Of a stretch of 64,000 nt of DNA, positions 9,976 through 19,594 are shown in pieces. How positions within the stretch are numbered: position 1 is the stretch's first letter; each line of letters opens with the position of its first letter. This DNA is from Paenibacillus daejeonensis DSM 15491 (GTDB lineage: Bacteria > Bacillota > Bacilli > Paenibacillales > Paenibacillaceae). The notes beneath the pieces were generated by a model. It did not search any database and was not told the DNA's origin. It saw only the letters and a program-made list of their open reading frames with translations. The stretch is taken from the NCBI RefSeq assembly GCF_000378385.1, contig NZ_KB899660.1:620001-684000 (forward strand). The letters run 5' to 3'. A program made the translations under genes and the position numbers.

Positions 9976-10890
9976 TTAATGGTCGCGCCGCATCAAATAA
10001 TCGGCGATTTGCTCAAGGCGCGCAGGTTCACGAAGGTCGGCACGGGCCAGCGAGCTTTTGGCCTCGGCTGTCAGTTGCTCCACAAGCTCCTTGCTCTTGT
10101 CGAGTCCAAGCAGATAAGGGTACGTCACCTTGTTCTGGGCTACATCACTATTTGTTTTCTTGCCAAGCTTCTGCTCGTCCCCAATAAGGTCAAGGATGTC
10201 ATCCTGGATTTGAAACGCAAGACCCAGCTTGCGGCCAAACTCGGAGAGGGCATCCAATTGGCTCGGGGTAGCACCGCCAACCCGGCCGCCTGCCAGCAGA
10301 GTAAAGGCAATCAGGTCGCTCGTCTTGTGCAGGTGGATATATTCCAGATCTGACAGTGAAGTGATGCCTTGTTCGCCAAGCACATCCGCTGCCTGTCCTC
10401 CTACCATGCCAGCTGCTCCCGACAGATAGGCGAGATCCCGGGTAATGGCCAGTGCCGCTTCGGCCGTGACCATTTCGTGCTCCGCCGCAGTGGTGACACA
10501 GTGAAACGCATGAGTCAGCAGCGCATCGCCTGCCAGGATCGCCATTGCCTCTCCGTATACTTTATGATTGGTGGGCTTGCCGCGGCGAACATCATCATCA
10601 TCCATCGCCGGCAGATCGTCGTGGACCAACGAATAGGTATGCACCAGCTCTATGGCGCACGCAACAGGCAGCGCTGCTCGTTCCGCTTCATCGTAGCCGC
10701 TTGTCGCTTTGGCGGCTGCCAACACTAGGATGGGCCGCAAGCGTTTACCGCCTGCGGTGATCGAATACATCATCGAATCACGCAGCTGTTGAGGAAAATC
10801 CCAATCGGATGGCAGGCTATCTTGCAGCGCCTGCTCGATAATTTTTGCTTGGTCTGCTAAATAATCCTGAATCGTCATCAGCTGCTTCAC
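9976..10890 (-). CDS. ispA: Polyprenyl synthetase, farnesyl diphosphate synthase type
   Basis: A 304-residue all-alpha prenyltransferase that condenses isopentenyl and allylic diphosphates to farnesyl diphosphate. The first aspartate-rich motif is HDDLPAMDDDD, the second is FQIQDDILD, and the basic GGKRLRP region is present. The start is a GTG whose last bases form the xseB stop, so it is translationally coupled to xseB; an ATG four codons later is possible. Together with dxs it makes this a small isoprenoid locus. Confidence 0.95.
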   Translation of the reverse strand: MKQLMTIQDYLADQAKIIEQALQDSLPSDWDFPQQLRDSMMYSITAGGKRLRPILVLAAAKATSGYDEAERAALPVACAIELVHTYSLVHDDLPAMDDDDVRRGKPTNHKVYGEAMAILAGDALLTHAFHCVTTAAEHEMVTAEAALAITRDLAYLSGAAGMVGGQAADVLGEQGITSLSDLEYIHLHKTSDLIAFTLLAGGRVGGATPSQLDALSEFGRKLGLAFQIQDDILDLIGDEQKLGKKTNSDVAQNKVTYPYLLGLDKSKELVEQLTAEAKSSLARADLREPARLEQIADYLMRRDH

Positions 10891-11144
10891 GCCTCTTCCC
10901 CTTTGATTTCGCCGGCATCTCCAAACGGTTGGCGTTGCAGGCCGTCCTGTGTCTCAATCAGCGCCTCAATTCGACGCTCCACCTGCTCCAGCTTGCTACC
11001 ACACAACTGTGAGAGCTTCATGCCTTCCTGAAACAGCTCAATTGCCGTTTCCAGAGGCACATCACCGCTCTCCAGTCGCGTTACAATGGATTCCAGCTGC
11101 TCCATAGCTTCCTCAAAGCTTACCACATTCTCACTTGTCTCCAT
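10887..11144 (-). CDS. xseB: Exodeoxyribonuclease VII small subunit
   Basis: An 85-residue subunit with the family pattern FEEAMEQLESIVTRLESGDVPLE and FQEGMKLSQLC. It binds XseA to form the single-strand-specific exonuclease VII. GGAGG lies directly against the ATG at 11150 and six bases from the ATG at 11144, so the second is chosen. It overlaps the end of xseA by 14 bases and ispA by 4, which points to a tightly coupled operon. Confidence 0.94.
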   Translation of the reverse strand: METSENVVSFEEAMEQLESIVTRLESGDVPLETAIELFQEGMKLSQLCGSKLEQVERRIEALIETQDGLQRQPFGDAGEIKGEEA

Positions 11145-12501
11145 GTTCATCCTCCGCTCCTCTCATCGACCATACATGACACTCCAGCTGCCCGTCGGAT
11201 AGATTCACCTGAACCATATCCCCGGGCTGAACATCTGTGATCGATCGGATCAACCGCTCTTGCTTATCGTCATAGACCAGACTATATCCCCGAGCCATAA
11301 CCTTGAGCGGACTAAGCGCATCCAATCCCCGAATGACGCCTTGAAGCTGCATACGACGCATTCGCTGGATGCCTGTCATGCTCTGCTCCAGCTGACGCTT
11401 CAGAGAGCTCAGGCGTTTGCCGGCATAAGTCGCTTGGGCACCTGGATGCTGACCGGCCAGCCTGGCACGAGCACGTCCCAATCGTTCTCCAGAAGCGCTA
11501 ATCGTGCGCAAGGCTCGATGATTGAGCAGCTCCCGCAGACGATCAAGCCGCTCTGCCTGCTCCAGTAGGTAGCGGCGCGGATGAATTAGCACTGGAGATC
11601 GGCGCACACGGGCGAGCCGCTGCTTGTCCTGTTCCAGCCGCCCGCGAAGCGAGTGCTGCAGACGCTGCTCCAGACGCTGAAGCTGCTGCCGCAGCTCCGA
11701 CTGATGAGGAACAGCAAGCTCAGCAGCCGCCGTAGGCGTAGCGGCTCTCAGGTCCGCCACAAAATCCGCAATTGTATAGTCTGTCTCGTGGCCTACCGCC
11801 GAGATTACAGGAATGCCAGAACCAGCGATCGAACGGGCGACCGTCTCTTCGTTGAATGCCCATAACTCTTCCAGAGAACCGCCGCCTCGTCCGACAATAA
11901 GCACATCTACCTCACCGAGCCGATTCATTAATTCGATCGCACGGACAATAGACGGAGCCGCTCCTTTGCCTTGCACAAGAACAGGTGCCACAAACACCGG
12001 GATTACCGGATAGCGCCGCTGCAGCGTAATGAGAATATCCCGCACCGCGGCCCCGGTTGATGAGGTAATGACGCCGATTGCCTTTGGGAAAGCAGGCAGC
12101 GCGCGCTTGCGCGTGTTGTCGAACAATCCTTCTCCCTCAAGCTTTTGCTTTAACTGTTCATAGGCCAGATACAAGCTGCCTAGTCCATCCGGCTGCATCT
12201 GAATGGCATAGAACTGATAATTGCCGTCTCGTTCGTAAACCGATACGTTGCCGCGGGCAATAACCTTCATGCCCTCTTTCGGAATGAAGGGAAGACGCTG
12301 ATTATGCGAACTGAACATGATGCACTTGAGGCGGCTGTCTTTGTCTTTGAGCGTAAAATACATATGACCGCTCGAATGATGGGTGAAATTGGAGATCTCG
12401 CCCCGCAACCAGACATCGGATAGCAGCTTGTCCGATTCCAGCTTCATCCGGATATAACGGTTCAGCTCTTTGATGGAATAGATGCGCGGCTGTTCGGCCA
12501 T
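11131..12501 (-). CDS. xseA: Exodeoxyribonuclease VII large subunit
   Basis: A 456-residue catalytic subunit. The N-terminal OB fold contains VWLRGEISNFTHHSSGHMYFTLKD. The nuclease domain has GVITSSTGAAVRDI, VGRGGGSLEELWAFNEE and PVISAVGHETDYTIADFVADLRAATPTAAAE (read in pieces). A long coiled coil follows at about 270–400. The enzyme trims single-stranded DNA to oligonucleotides in repair. It starts three bases after the folD stop and overlaps xseB. Confidence 0.96.
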   Translation of the reverse strand: MAEQPRIYSIKELNRYIRMKLESDKLLSDVWLRGEISNFTHHSSGHMYFTLKDKDSRLKCIMFSSHNQRLPFIPKEGMKVIARGNVSVYERDGNYQFYAIQMQPDGLGSLYLAYEQLKQKLEGEGLFDNTRKRALPAFPKAIGVITSSTGAAVRDILITLQRRYPVIPVFVAPVLVQGKGAAPSIVRAIELMNRLGEVDVLIVGRGGGSLEELWAFNEETVARSIAGSGIPVISAVGHETDYTIADFVADLRAATPTAAAELAVPHQSELRQQLQRLEQRLQHSLRGRLEQDKQRLARVRRSPVLIHPRRYLLEQAERLDRLRELLNHRALRTISASGERLGRARARLAGQHPGAQATYAGKRLSSLKRQLEQSMTGIQRMRRMQLQGVIRGLDALSPLKVMARGYSLVYDDKQERLIRSITDVQPGDMVQVNLSDGQLECHVWSMRGAEDEHGDK

Positions 12502-12503
12502 GA

Positions 12504-13364
12504 CTATTCTCCGATACCGTTCAGTCGTTTGGCGGCCTTCAGTGTATTACCGAGCAGCATGGTAATCGTCATTGGGCCAACGCCCCCCGGCACAGGCGTA
12601 ATCAGACCTGCAGTTTCCAGGACATCGTCATAATCTACATCTCCTGCAAGCTTGCCGGTTTCCAAGCGATTGATTCCCACATCAATGACTGTGGCCCCAG
12701 GCTTGATATAAGACTTGTCGATCGCTTTCGCCTTACCGATGGCGACGACCAGAATATCAGCCGTGCGGGCGATTTCTGCCATATTGGCTGTACGGGAATG
12801 GCAAATCGTAACCGTCGCATGCTCACGCAACAGCAGCATGGCGACTGGCTTGCCGACAATGTTGCTGCGGCCGATGACCACTGCATGCTTCCCAGCAATT
12901 TCGACGCCGGAGCGTTTCAATAATTCGATACAACCAGCTGGTGTACAAGGCAAGAGACTTTCATCACCGATTACGAGATTGCCTGTACTCACTGGATGAA
13001 AGCCATCAACATCCTTTTCAACCGCAATGGCGTCGATGACGGCTTTTTCATCAATATGCTTTGGCAGAGGAAGCTGCACCAAAATGCCATGGATGGTCGT
13101 TTGACGATTCAAACGGTCAATTAACGCTAACAAGTCGGTCTGTGTTGTGTCTTCCGGCAGCCGGTGAACCTCGGAGTACAAGCCCAGCTCCTGACAAGCC
13201 TTGTCTTTGCTGGCTACATAGACGCGCGAAGCAGGGTCCTCCCCAACAAGTACAACGGCAAGTCCAGGTGTGATGCCCTGACTGTGAAGCTGTTCTACCT
13301 CCTGCCTGATTTCTCCACGGATGTCGGCGGATATTGCTTTCCCATCAATACGTTGTGCGCTCAT
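12504..13364 (-). CDS. folD: Bifunctional methylenetetrahydrofolate dehydrogenase/cyclohydrolase FolD
   Basis: A 286-residue enzyme that interconverts 5,10-methylene-, methenyl- and 10-formyl-tetrahydrofolate with NADP. The catalytic lysine lies in YVASKDKAC, the nucleotide-binding signature is [11 protein letters not shown], and the C-terminal signature is [10 protein letters not shown]. The start at 13364 follows GAGAGGAG; an extension to 13385 is unlikely. It lies between nusB and xseA as in B. subtilis, with a two-base gap to xseA. Confidence 0.97.
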   Translation of the reverse strand: MSAQRIDGKAISADIRGEIRQEVEQLHSQGITPGLAVVLVGEDPASRVYVASKDKACQELGLYSEVHRLPEDTTQTDLLALIDRLNRQTTIHGILVQLPLPKHIDEKAVIDAIAVEKDVDGFHPVSTGNLVIGDESLLPCTPAGCIELLKRSGVEIAGKHAVVIGRSNIVGKPVAMLLLREHATVTICHSRTANMAEIARTADILVVAIGKAKAIDKSYIKPGATVIDVGINRLETGKLAGDVDYDDVLETAGLITPVPGGVGPMTITMLLGNTLKAAKRLNGIGE

Positions 13365-13387
13365 AACCAGTCTCCTCTCATACAAGC

Positions 13388-13837
13388 TTATTTCTGTTTC
13401 AGTTGATCCAACGCTCCGAGCAGTTTACCCAATACACCGTTGACAAACTTGCCAGATTCATCTGTTCCGAAATGCTTGGCCAGTTCAATGGCCTCGTTCA
13501 GCGCCGCTTTTGGCGGTACGTCTTCGCGGTATACCATTTCATAACAGGCGAGCCGCAGAATCTGCCGGTCCACGCGGGATAATCGGTCCACTTGCCAGCC
13601 TGTCAAAAACTGCTGCACCATATCGTCGATCGTCTGGCGCTGTGCGATAACACCCTCTACCAATTCACGAACATAAGCATTAATCTTGGCCGTTTCCCCG
13701 GGTGCCGCGCCCATTTCATTATCCTCCTGCGCCGCTTCCTCCATCAGCATATCCACTGCGTCCGAGGCGTTGACCTCATTCATTTCCATCTGGTACAGAC
13801 TCTGTACCGCTATCTCACGAGCCAGTCTCCGTTTCAT
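13388..13837 (-). CDS. nusB: Transcription antitermination factor NusB
   Basis: A 149-residue all-helical protein starting [16 protein letters not shown], with the family features [13 protein letters not shown] and [17 protein letters not shown]. With S10 (NusE) it binds boxA of rRNA leaders to prevent premature termination. The site AAGGAGGTCCC before ATG at 13837 is near ideal; the extension to 13858 is rejected. It precedes folD by 23 bases. Confidence 0.96.
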   Translation of the reverse strand: MKRRLAREIAVQSLYQMEMNEVNASDAVDMLMEEAAQEDNEMGAAPGETAKINAYVRELVEGVIAQRQTIDDMVQQFLTGWQVDRLSRVDRQILRLACYEMVYREDVPPKAALNEAIELAKHFGTDESGKFVNGVLGKLLGALDQLKQK

Positions 13838-13950
13838 GGGACCTCCTTGATTTCTCAAAAATACATACGTAAGTAATACCCTGGTTTGAACCCAAAAAAC
13901 CTATGACTCCCTCCCTCTGCTGCATCATCGGAAGGAGGAAATCACAGGAT

Positions 13951-14181
13951 TTATTTGAACCAGCGCCAGCGATCCGTCAGCCAGTCCGTTATGCGTCCCC
14001 AAGGTATCATAGGCGGGGCCGCTTCGTCCTTTTGCTTGCCAAAAAAATAACCGATCCACAACAGCAGCGCTACAAACATCATGTCCCAGAATCCAGTGAA
14101 CAGGTAGATCATTCCCAGGAATACAGCGATCGTCATCCCCGCGATCCGTCCCCGGTACTGCAGCCAATATTCCCTCCACAT
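13951..14181 (-). CDS. DUF2273 family small membrane protein
   Basis: A 76-residue protein with two close hydrophobic helices (MTIAVFLGMIYLFTGFW and MMFVALLLWIGYFFGK) and the family-typical opening WREYWLQYRGRIAG. DUF2273 proteins sit beside AmaP and Asp23 in many Bacillota and are thought to belong to the same envelope-stress complex. GGGGTGGTG before the ATG at 14181 supports this start; GTG codons at 14190 and 14193 are alternatives. It follows amaP by 14 bases. Confidence 0.85.
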   Translation of the reverse strand: MWREYWLQYRGRIAGMTIAVFLGMIYLFTGFWDMMFVALLLWIGYFFGKQKDEAAPPMIPWGRITDWLTDRWRWFK

Positions 14182-14195
14182 CGGCTTCACCACCC

Positions 14196-14756
14196 CTATT
14201 CAACACGACTCTTGAAGGTCTGGGTCTGGATGATATTAGCAATAAACACGGTAACATCAGCAACCGGAATGCCAGTCACTTCCTCGACATGCTCTTTTAC
14301 AGCCCGCTGAATGTCTTCGGTTAATACCGGGATAGAACTCTCTCCATCCACAATGGCCCGCAGCATAATCTCAAGACCAGCATCGGCAATCCGGATTCTC
14401 GCTTTGAGATCCTTGACTCCTCTTTGCTTGCCTGCGGCCTTGAGAGCCAGATTCTCAACCGTTTCCATTGAAATCCGGATATCGCCATACTCCGTGCGCT
14501 GGTCAATGGATTGGCTTGCGGCATTGCCCCGTTTGACCGAGACATAGAAAAAACGCAGACTGATCAGGAACACAATCAGCGAGATCGCAATTAGCGTAGC
14601 GGGCAGCCACACTTGGTTGCCATACAGCTCACGGACCCACATATTCGTTACCGATTGGGGAATCCAACGAGCGCCCAGCGCCAAGATGATGACAGAGAGG
14701 GCACCGACGATGAGGCTGTAGAAAAATAAGAGAAGCCTGTCCATGATTTTAATCAA
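14196..14756 (-). CDS. amaP: Alkaline-shock membrane anchor protein AmaP
   Basis: A 186-residue protein with two N-terminal membrane helices (LLFFYSLIVGALSVIILALG and WLPATLIAISLIVFLISL) and a C-terminal domain resembling Asp23 (IRISMETVENLALKAA, VTGIPVADVTVFI). AmaP anchors Asp23 at the membrane. GGAGG lies seven bases before the TTG at 14756, while the first ATG (14744) is too far from any site, so TTG is chosen. It lies downstream of asp23 and upstream of the DUF2273 gene. Confidence 0.88.
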   Translation of the reverse strand: MIKIMDRLLLFFYSLIVGALSVIILALGARWIPQSVTNMWVRELYGNQVWLPATLIAISLIVFLISLRFFYVSVKRGNAASQSIDQRTEYGDIRISMETVENLALKAAGKQRGVKDLKARIRIADAGLEIMLRAIVDGESSIPVLTEDIQRAVKEHVEEVTGIPVADVTVFIANIIQTQTFKSRVE

Positions 14757-14780
14757 CCGTCTGCCTCCTCAAATGAAAAG

Positions 14781-14820
14781 CCCCCCTTGTGCCGAGCTGG
14801 CAAGCCCTTCACGAGGGGGG
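14781..14820 (-). terminator. Hairpin after asp23
   Basis: An 11-bp stem with one mismatch (14781–14791 with 14810–14820), followed on the minus strand by CTTTTCATTT. It lies between asp23 and amaP and probably makes the abundant Asp23 message more frequent than amaP, by partial termination. Confidence 0.7.
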
Positions 14821-14847
14821 ATCCTAAGATGTCCGGGTGCGAATGCG

Positions 14848-15258
14848 TTACTTCAACCGGTTTGCGGTCGCTTCGTCATCCTCCAGCTTGTCAGCCGCCT
14901 TGAAATGAACGTCATGAATATGCACGTTGACCTCTACGACCAATAGCCCGGTCATCGTCTCAATGGAGCGCTTGACACTCTGTTGAATCTCGGAGGCAAT
15001 GTCGGGAATACGGTTGCCGTATTCTACAATGATGGACACATCGATTGCCGCTTCGCGCTGACCTACTTCAACCTTTACACCCTTGGATAGGTTCTTGCGG
15101 CCCAACAGCTCGGCAATGCCGCCAGCAAATCCGCCGCTCATGCCAGCCACCCCAGGCACCTCTATCGTAGCCAATCCGGCTATCACTTCTATGACTTCAG
15201 GTGCGATCTGAATCGTTCCCATGTCGGTTTTCTCATAATCCGCAGCAATCGTACTCAT
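14848..15258 (-). CDS. Asp23/Gls24 family envelope stress response protein
   Basis: A 136-residue protein with the Asp23 core: GTIQIAPEVIEVIAGLATIEVPGVAGM at the N-terminus, KGVKVEVGQREAAIDVSIIVEYG, and MTGLLVVEVNVHIHDVHF (quoted in pieces). These soluble proteins form a layer beneath the membrane, attached by AmaP, and respond to envelope stress. A GGGAGG site precedes the ATG by 11 bases. It opens the Asp23–AmaP–DUF2273 cluster. Confidence 0.92.
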   Translation of the reverse strand: MSTIAADYEKTDMGTIQIAPEVIEVIAGLATIEVPGVAGMSGGFAGGIAELLGRKNLSKGVKVEVGQREAAIDVSIIVEYGNRIPDIASEIQQSVKRSIETMTGLLVVEVNVHIHDVHFKAADKLEDDEATANRLK

Positions 15259-15382
15259 ACCAATCTACACCTCCCATAAAATGCGGAACCCTAAGGCTTC
15301 ACGCAGAGCTTATCCGCTTCTTATTCTCTATACTATACCATTTGCCAAGAATTATGACAAACCGGACGAATTGTCAGAATCG

Positions 15383-16750
15383 TTATCTGGCCTCTTCCTC
15401 CGGCTGGTTCAAATCATGCTCTTCGAGGAACTTAATATCGAAGTTGCCTTGCACCACCTTGGGATGATTAAGCAGCTTGAGATGAAACGGAATCGTTGTC
15501 CGAATGCCTTCGATAGCAAACTCGGATAAGGCACGCTTCATGGTGGCAAAGGCTTCTTCACGCGTAGATCCCCATACGATCAGCTTGGCAATCATAGAGT
15601 CGTAATGTGGCGAGATGGTGTAGCCGGGATAGGCACCGCTGTCGACGCGCACGCCAGGACCTCCGGGCGGCAGGTAAAATCCGATCTGGCCAGGAGACGG
15701 CATAAAATTACGCTCTGAATCCTCAGCATTAATGCGGCATTCGATGGACCAGCCATTAATGGTGACATCCTCTTGCCGGAAGCTGAGCGGGTTGCCTTCA
15801 GCAACGGAGATCATTTCCTTGATCAGATCGATGCCTGTAATCATCTCCGTTACAGGATGCTCAACCTGAATTCGGGTATTCATCTCCATAAAATAGAAAT
15901 TACCATCAGGTCCAAGCAGGAACTCAAGCGTACCTGCGCCAGAGTAATCAACGGCCAGTGCCGCTCGCACGGCTGCCTGACCCATCCGTTCGCGAAGCGT
16001 CGGGGACAACACCGGGCACGGGGCTTCCTCAATCAGCTTCTGACGTCGACGCTGAATTGAACAGTCACGCTCGAATAAATGAACCGCGTTACCGTGCTTG
16101 TCTGCAATAATCTGGATTTCGACATGCTTCATGCCAGTCAGATATTTCTCCAGGTAGACGCCGGCATTGCCAAAGTTCTTCAGAGCCTCCTGCTGCGCAG
16201 TGGTGATCTGCTGTACCAGCGATGGCTCGTCCTCGGCGATGCGGATGCCTTTGCCTCCACCGCCTGCCGTTGCCTTGATAATGACAGGATAGCCAATTTC
16301 GCGTGCAATCCGTACCGCATCGTCAAGATCTTCAATTAATCCGTCAGAGCCTGGAATAATCGGCACATCGGCTTCTTTCATTGTCTGCTTGGCTACCGAT
16401 TTGTCACCCATGCGGCTAATGGCGTCAGGCGATGGACCGATAAAGGTGATATTGCAGGATTCGCAGATCTCAGCGAAATTTGCGTTCTCCGCCAAGAAGC
16501 CGTACCCCGGATGGATGGCGTCGCATTCGGTTAACGTAGCAACGCTCATAATATTGGTCAGGTTAAGATAACTGTCTTTGGATGCCACTGGACCGATGCA
16601 GTAGGCCTCATCAGCCAGTCTGACATGGAGCGAGTCACGATCCGCTTCCGAGTACACCGCGACCGTGCTGATGCCCAGCTCACGGCAGGCGCGGATAATC
16701 CGTACGGCGATTTCGCCGCGATTGGCGATCAGTATTTTTTGAAATTCCAC
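15383..16750 (-). CDS. accC: Acetyl-CoA carboxylase, biotin carboxylase subunit
   Basis: A 455-residue ATP-grasp enzyme that carboxylates the biotin of AccB using ATP and bicarbonate, the first half of malonyl-CoA synthesis. It opens with [20 protein letters not shown] and has the glycine-rich ATP loop [14 protein letters not shown] and the catalytic-face [15 protein letters not shown] motif. The start is GTG, with AAGGGG eight bases upstream. It directly follows accB. Confidence 0.97.
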   Translation of the reverse strand: MEFQKILIANRGEIAVRIIRACRELGISTVAVYSEADRDSLHVRLADEAYCIGPVASKDSYLNLTNIMSVATLTECDAIHPGYGFLAENANFAEICESCNITFIGPSPDAISRMGDKSVAKQTMKEADVPIIPGSDGLIEDLDDAVRIAREIGYPVIIKATAGGGGKGIRIAEDEPSLVQQITTAQQEALKNFGNAGVYLEKYLTGMKHVEIQIIADKHGNAVHLFERDCSIQRRRQKLIEEAPCPVLSPTLRERMGQAAVRAALAVDYSGAGTLEFLLGPDGNFYFMEMNTRIQVEHPVTEMITGIDLIKEMISVAEGNPLSFRQEDVTINGWSIECRINAEDSERNFMPSPGQIGFYLPPGGPGVRVDSGAYPGYTISPHYDSMIAKLIVWGSTREEAFATMKRALSEFAIEGIRTTIPFHLKLLNHPKVVQGNFDIKFLEEHDLNQPEEEAR

Positions 16751-16779
16751 CCTTCGAACCCCTTTCCTAGAGATCTAAG

Positions 16780-17274
16780 CTACTCCGGCTTAACCAGGAA
16801 CAGCGGCTGCCCGAACTCGACCAGTTGTCCGTTCTCCACCAGAATCTCGACGATCTCTCCGCGCACTTCGGCTTCGAGCTCGTTCATGAGCTTCATGGCT
16901 TCGAGGATACAGACCACAGTTTTCTCGCTGACACGGTCACCTACCTGAACAAATGCAGGGTTGTCCGGCGAAGAGGCGCGATAGAATGTTCCAACCATTG
17001 GCGAAACAATCTTGTGCAGATTATCAGCCACTGCAGGGACTGCAGCAGCGGCAGCTGGCTGCTCCGCCGGGGCCGCTCCCGTCTGAGGGGCCGTAGGCTG
17101 AATGGCCGGTTGCGTATATGTATGCGTAATCGGTGCGCTTTGAATATTCACCACTTCAGTTTTGCCCGGTTTGCGAATGAGCAGGCGTGCCCCTTCATTT
17201 TCCAGTTCGAGCTCTTGTACAGAGGTCTGATCAACCAGTTTAATCAGCTCTTTAATCTCGCTCAGTTTGAACAT
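16780..17274 (-). CDS. accB: Biotin carboxyl carrier protein of acetyl-CoA carboxylase
   Basis: A 164-residue carrier with an N-terminal dimerisation part ([16 protein letters not shown]), an Ala/Pro-rich hinge at about 55–85, and a C-terminal biotinyl domain whose EAMKLMNE motif carries the biotinylated lysine. It shuttles carboxylated biotin between AccC and the transferase subunits. ATG at 17274 lies 11 bases after AGGAG; a GTG at 17286 overlaps that site and is rejected. accBC lie between spoIIIAH and asp23, the usual order. Confidence 0.96.
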   Translation of the reverse strand: MFKLSEIKELIKLVDQTSVQELELENEGARLLIRKPGKTEVVNIQSAPITHTYTQPAIQPTAPQTGAAPAEQPAAAAAVPAVADNLHKIVSPMVGTFYRASSPDNPAFVQVGDRVSEKTVVCILEAMKLMNELEAEVRGEIVEILVENGQLVEFGQPLFLVKPE

Positions 17275-17428
17275 CGTATCATTCACTCCTTAACAGTTGT
17301 GAAGCACGCGGCCTCAAGGAATCAAACATAACGTTAGTATTATATCACAACCCATTTTGAGAAACGAGTCATAATTTCCCCGCTTCTCTCCACTTCTGAA
17401 ATCTTTGGAAATACAAGAACGCCAACAA

Positions 17429-17456
17429 CCCGCCGAGGCTCTCCGGCCCCGGCGGG
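17429..17456 (-). terminator. Strong GC hairpin after spoIIIAH
   Basis: An 11-bp stem with one G-U pair (17429–17439 with 17446–17456) lies 15 bases past the spoIIIAH stop. The following TTGTTGGCGTT is only moderately U-rich. It probably ends the spoIIIA operon before accB. Confidence 0.7.
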
Positions 17457-17471
17457 ATATCGGTACTGCTG

Positions 17472-18137
17472 TTACTGGACGAACTGGACGGAGATATGCT
17501 CCGGTGAGACCTCCAGTGTCCGCATGACTTTGTCAAAAATACTGGCAGCCTGGCTGCGCTCGAGATTCTGGCTCTGGACAATAACTTTGAATTTGTCTTG
17601 CTCCGGTGAGATGTGAACGTCGTTGAATTCGCTCCGGAGTTCGTCCTCCAGTGCCGTGATCTTCTCATCCTGCTCCTGGATGTTGTCAATCTGCTCCAGG
17701 GCTTCGGTGGCGGTGTCTGGATCCTGGCTCATATCGGTGACAATGCCATAGAGACGGTTAATCTCGTCATTAAGACTCTCCGCTCTTAGATACTGTTGCT
17801 GTGTAAAGTAGTCACTCGTGGTGGCCACCGCTTCCTGGTCTTTCAGAATGCCGAGCACTTCCTGCTCTGTCAAATCTGTGCCTTCACTCGTTGCCATCGT
17901 TTCCTGATCCCCGAGTACTTCGTCTTCAGTGACGATAATTTCTTCGTTGCTAATTCCTTCGTCGCCGCTGACCGTTACTTCAGTTGCCCCGTCGCCCAGC
18001 ACGACATCCGTAATGCCTTGCGCGTCTGTCAGACGATTCTCCGGACTGCTGTCCTCTGTGAATAGATAGTAGGCGGAGAGGATTACCATCAGAGAGAGCA
18101 TTGAGACCAACCAAATTGTTTGCCGTTTCGTATTCAT
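17472..18137 (-). CDS. spoIIIAH: Stage III sporulation protein AH
   Basis: A 221-residue protein with one N-terminal membrane helix (IWLVSMLSLMVILSAYYLF), an acidic low-complexity linker (about 30–100), and a C-terminal ring-forming domain related to YscJ/FliF, ending in ISVQFVQ. In the mother-cell membrane it binds SpoIIQ of the forespore and forms a ring of the A–Q feeding channel. The acidic linker is long and contains repeats of the EVLGDQE type. Last gene of the spoIIIA operon. Confidence 0.95.
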   Translation of the reverse strand: MNTKRQTIWLVSMLSLMVILSAYYLFTEDSSPENRLTDAQGITDVVLGDGATEVTVSGDEGISNEEIIVTEDEVLGDQETMATSEGTDLTEQEVLGILKDQEAVATTSDYFTQQQYLRAESLNDEINRLYGIVTDMSQDPDTATEALEQIDNIQEQDEKITALEDELRSEFNDVHISPEQDKFKVIVQSQNLERSQAASIFDKVMRTLEVSPEHISVQFVQ

Positions 18138-18192
18138 TGTTTACCAACCTTCCTTTTTGTAATGATATGGCATTTCAAAAGCGATATATAGG

Positions 18193-18831
18193 TTAAGGCT
18201 GCTTGCTCGGTACAACGGAAATACGGTGAGCAGGCACCTGAAATCCCTTTTGCACAGCGTCCATCAGCAGACCGCGGACCGTCGGATCTTCAGCTCCGCG
18301 GGCGACAATCAGAATTCCGCGGATGCGCGGCTTGATCGTTTTGGTAACAAACGGCCGTTTTTCTCCCTCCACCTCATACAGCACGACCTGACCATCGCTT
18401 GTCGTCGAGGCAACGTGGCGCTTTCCGCCGTTTTTATCCGTTTCTTCGGTCGTCTGCTCGGACTCCTTCCGGTTGTGCTGGACGACAGTTTCCTCCGTTG
18501 AATCGATCGTTACCATCACATCGACGGAGCCGACGCCGACGATTTTCTCGAGAATCTCCTGCAGACGCTGCTCCAAGGGGCGTTCAATGGCCGTGAATAC
18601 CGAATCCGGCTCATCCGATGCCGAACCAAAAACAGGATCGGGCGTTTGCTCTGGAGGAGGAGTCTGGTCGGCCGCAGGCGCCACATCCTCGAAGTTGACA
18701 AAGGATTGCACGATCATCAGCATGATCCCGATGCAGCCGATCAGCAGCAGCCACCGCAAGGTGCGGACCCGCTTGGGTCCCGAGGGACCGCCTCCCACCA
18801 TTGCCTCCATCTGATCCAGCCATTTGGCCAC
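18193..18831 (-). CDS. spoIIIAG: Stage III sporulation protein AG
   Basis: A 212-residue protein with one membrane helix (LRWLLLIGCIGIMLMIVQSF), a Pro-rich linker (QTPPPEQTPDP), and a ring-building domain (LEKIVGVGSVDVMVTIDSTEE to IRGILIVARGAEDPTVRGLL, quoted in pieces). It forms a large ring of the SpoIIIA–SpoIIQ channel. Its start is GTG behind AAAGGAGG. It sits between spoIIIAF and spoIIIAH. Confidence 0.95.
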   Translation of the reverse strand: MAKWLDQMEAMVGGGPSGPKRVRTLRWLLLIGCIGIMLMIVQSFVNFEDVAPAADQTPPPEQTPDPVFGSASDEPDSVFTAIERPLEQRLQEILEKIVGVGSVDVMVTIDSTEETVVQHNRKESEQTTEETDKNGGKRHVASTTSDGQVVLYEVEGEKRPFVTKTIKPRIRGILIVARGAEDPTVRGLLMDAVQKGFQVPAHRISVVPSKQP

Positions 18832-18865
18832 CAGTTCCGCCTCCTTTCCGCTTCGTCTTTCTTGT

Positions 18866-19549
18866 CTATTCCCCGCCTGCCTGTGTCACTTGAATCAGCT
18901 CGGAGGCTACGCCCCAACCGTCTGCCAGAATCGTACGAATCACCTGCTGCCATCGTTCACTTGCCTCGCGGGTTGCTTGTTGTGGCTCTGGATGGTCCGT
19001 CGTGCTGCCCAGCCACACCTCAACGGCCACTGGTTCTATTGGCTCCGGCGAGGATATGGAAGGTGATGTCGACGCATTGCCCTCTTCCATCTCTTCTGCG
19101 AGCGAGACCGCTACCTTCGAAATCCGCCAGTACCCCCCACTCTCCGCCTCCAAAAGCACCTCGACCCGGGGCTGCGGCGCACCGCTGCGGCGTGAAATCT
19201 CGGCAGCCATCTCCCCTGCAAGCTTGGCGGCAGCAAGTTCCGCCGCCTGATCCTGCTGCCGGCTGTTCAGGACAGCGGCTTGCTGCTGGAGCTCCGTGAG
19301 TGAGTGACCGGTTTGTACAGCCTGCCTGGCGGCTGATCCCTGCCAGTCGCGTATGCTTGCTTCTAACCGGGGGCCGAATTCACCTTGGAGCAAGCTGAGA
19401 ATCGGGGAGAGCAGAGCCAGTAGAATGAACAGGCCCAGGACTAACCTCACATATCGCTGATAGGCGTTGCTGGGCAGGAGCAGCTCGACGATACCCGCCA
19501 GCAGGATGATTGCAATAATCTGCTTGAGCCATTCTGCCAGCCAGGCCAT
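18866..19549 (-). CDS. spoIIIAF: Stage III sporulation protein AF
   Basis: A 227-residue protein with two N-terminal membrane helices (IIAIILLAGIVELLLP and YVRLVLGLFILLALLSPIL) and a soluble domain with a coiled segment (about 85–115) rich in Gln and Ala. It is part of the mother-cell SpoIIIA complex. GAGGTGAGCGAAT before ATG supports the start. The C-terminal linker rich in Ser, Pro and Glu is longer than I would expect from B. subtilis (206 residues). Confidence 0.93.
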   Translation of the reverse strand: MAWLAEWLKQIIAIILLAGIVELLLPSNAYQRYVRLVLGLFILLALLSPILSLLQGEFGPRLEASIRDWQGSAARQAVQTGHSLTELQQQAAVLNSRQQDQAAELAAAKLAGEMAAEISRRSGAPQPRVEVLLEAESGGYWRISKVAVSLAEEMEEGNASTSPSISSPEPIEPVAVEVWLGSTTDHPEPQQATREASERWQQVIRTILADGWGVASELIQVTQAGGE

Positions 19550-19594
19550 ATTCGCTCACCTCCATACGCCGGTTCTCCAGGTTCCTGTCCAACT

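Noticed and set aside
13903-14310. Plus-strand frame of 135 codons over the AmaP region
   Set aside because: Antisense to the DUF2273 and amaP genes, with no motif or ribosome site.
18646-19299. Plus-strand open frame of 217 codons across spoIIIAG and spoIIIAF
   Set aside because: Antisense to two well-supported genes; composition is low-complexity and Pro/Ser/Arg-rich, as expected from GC-rich shadows.
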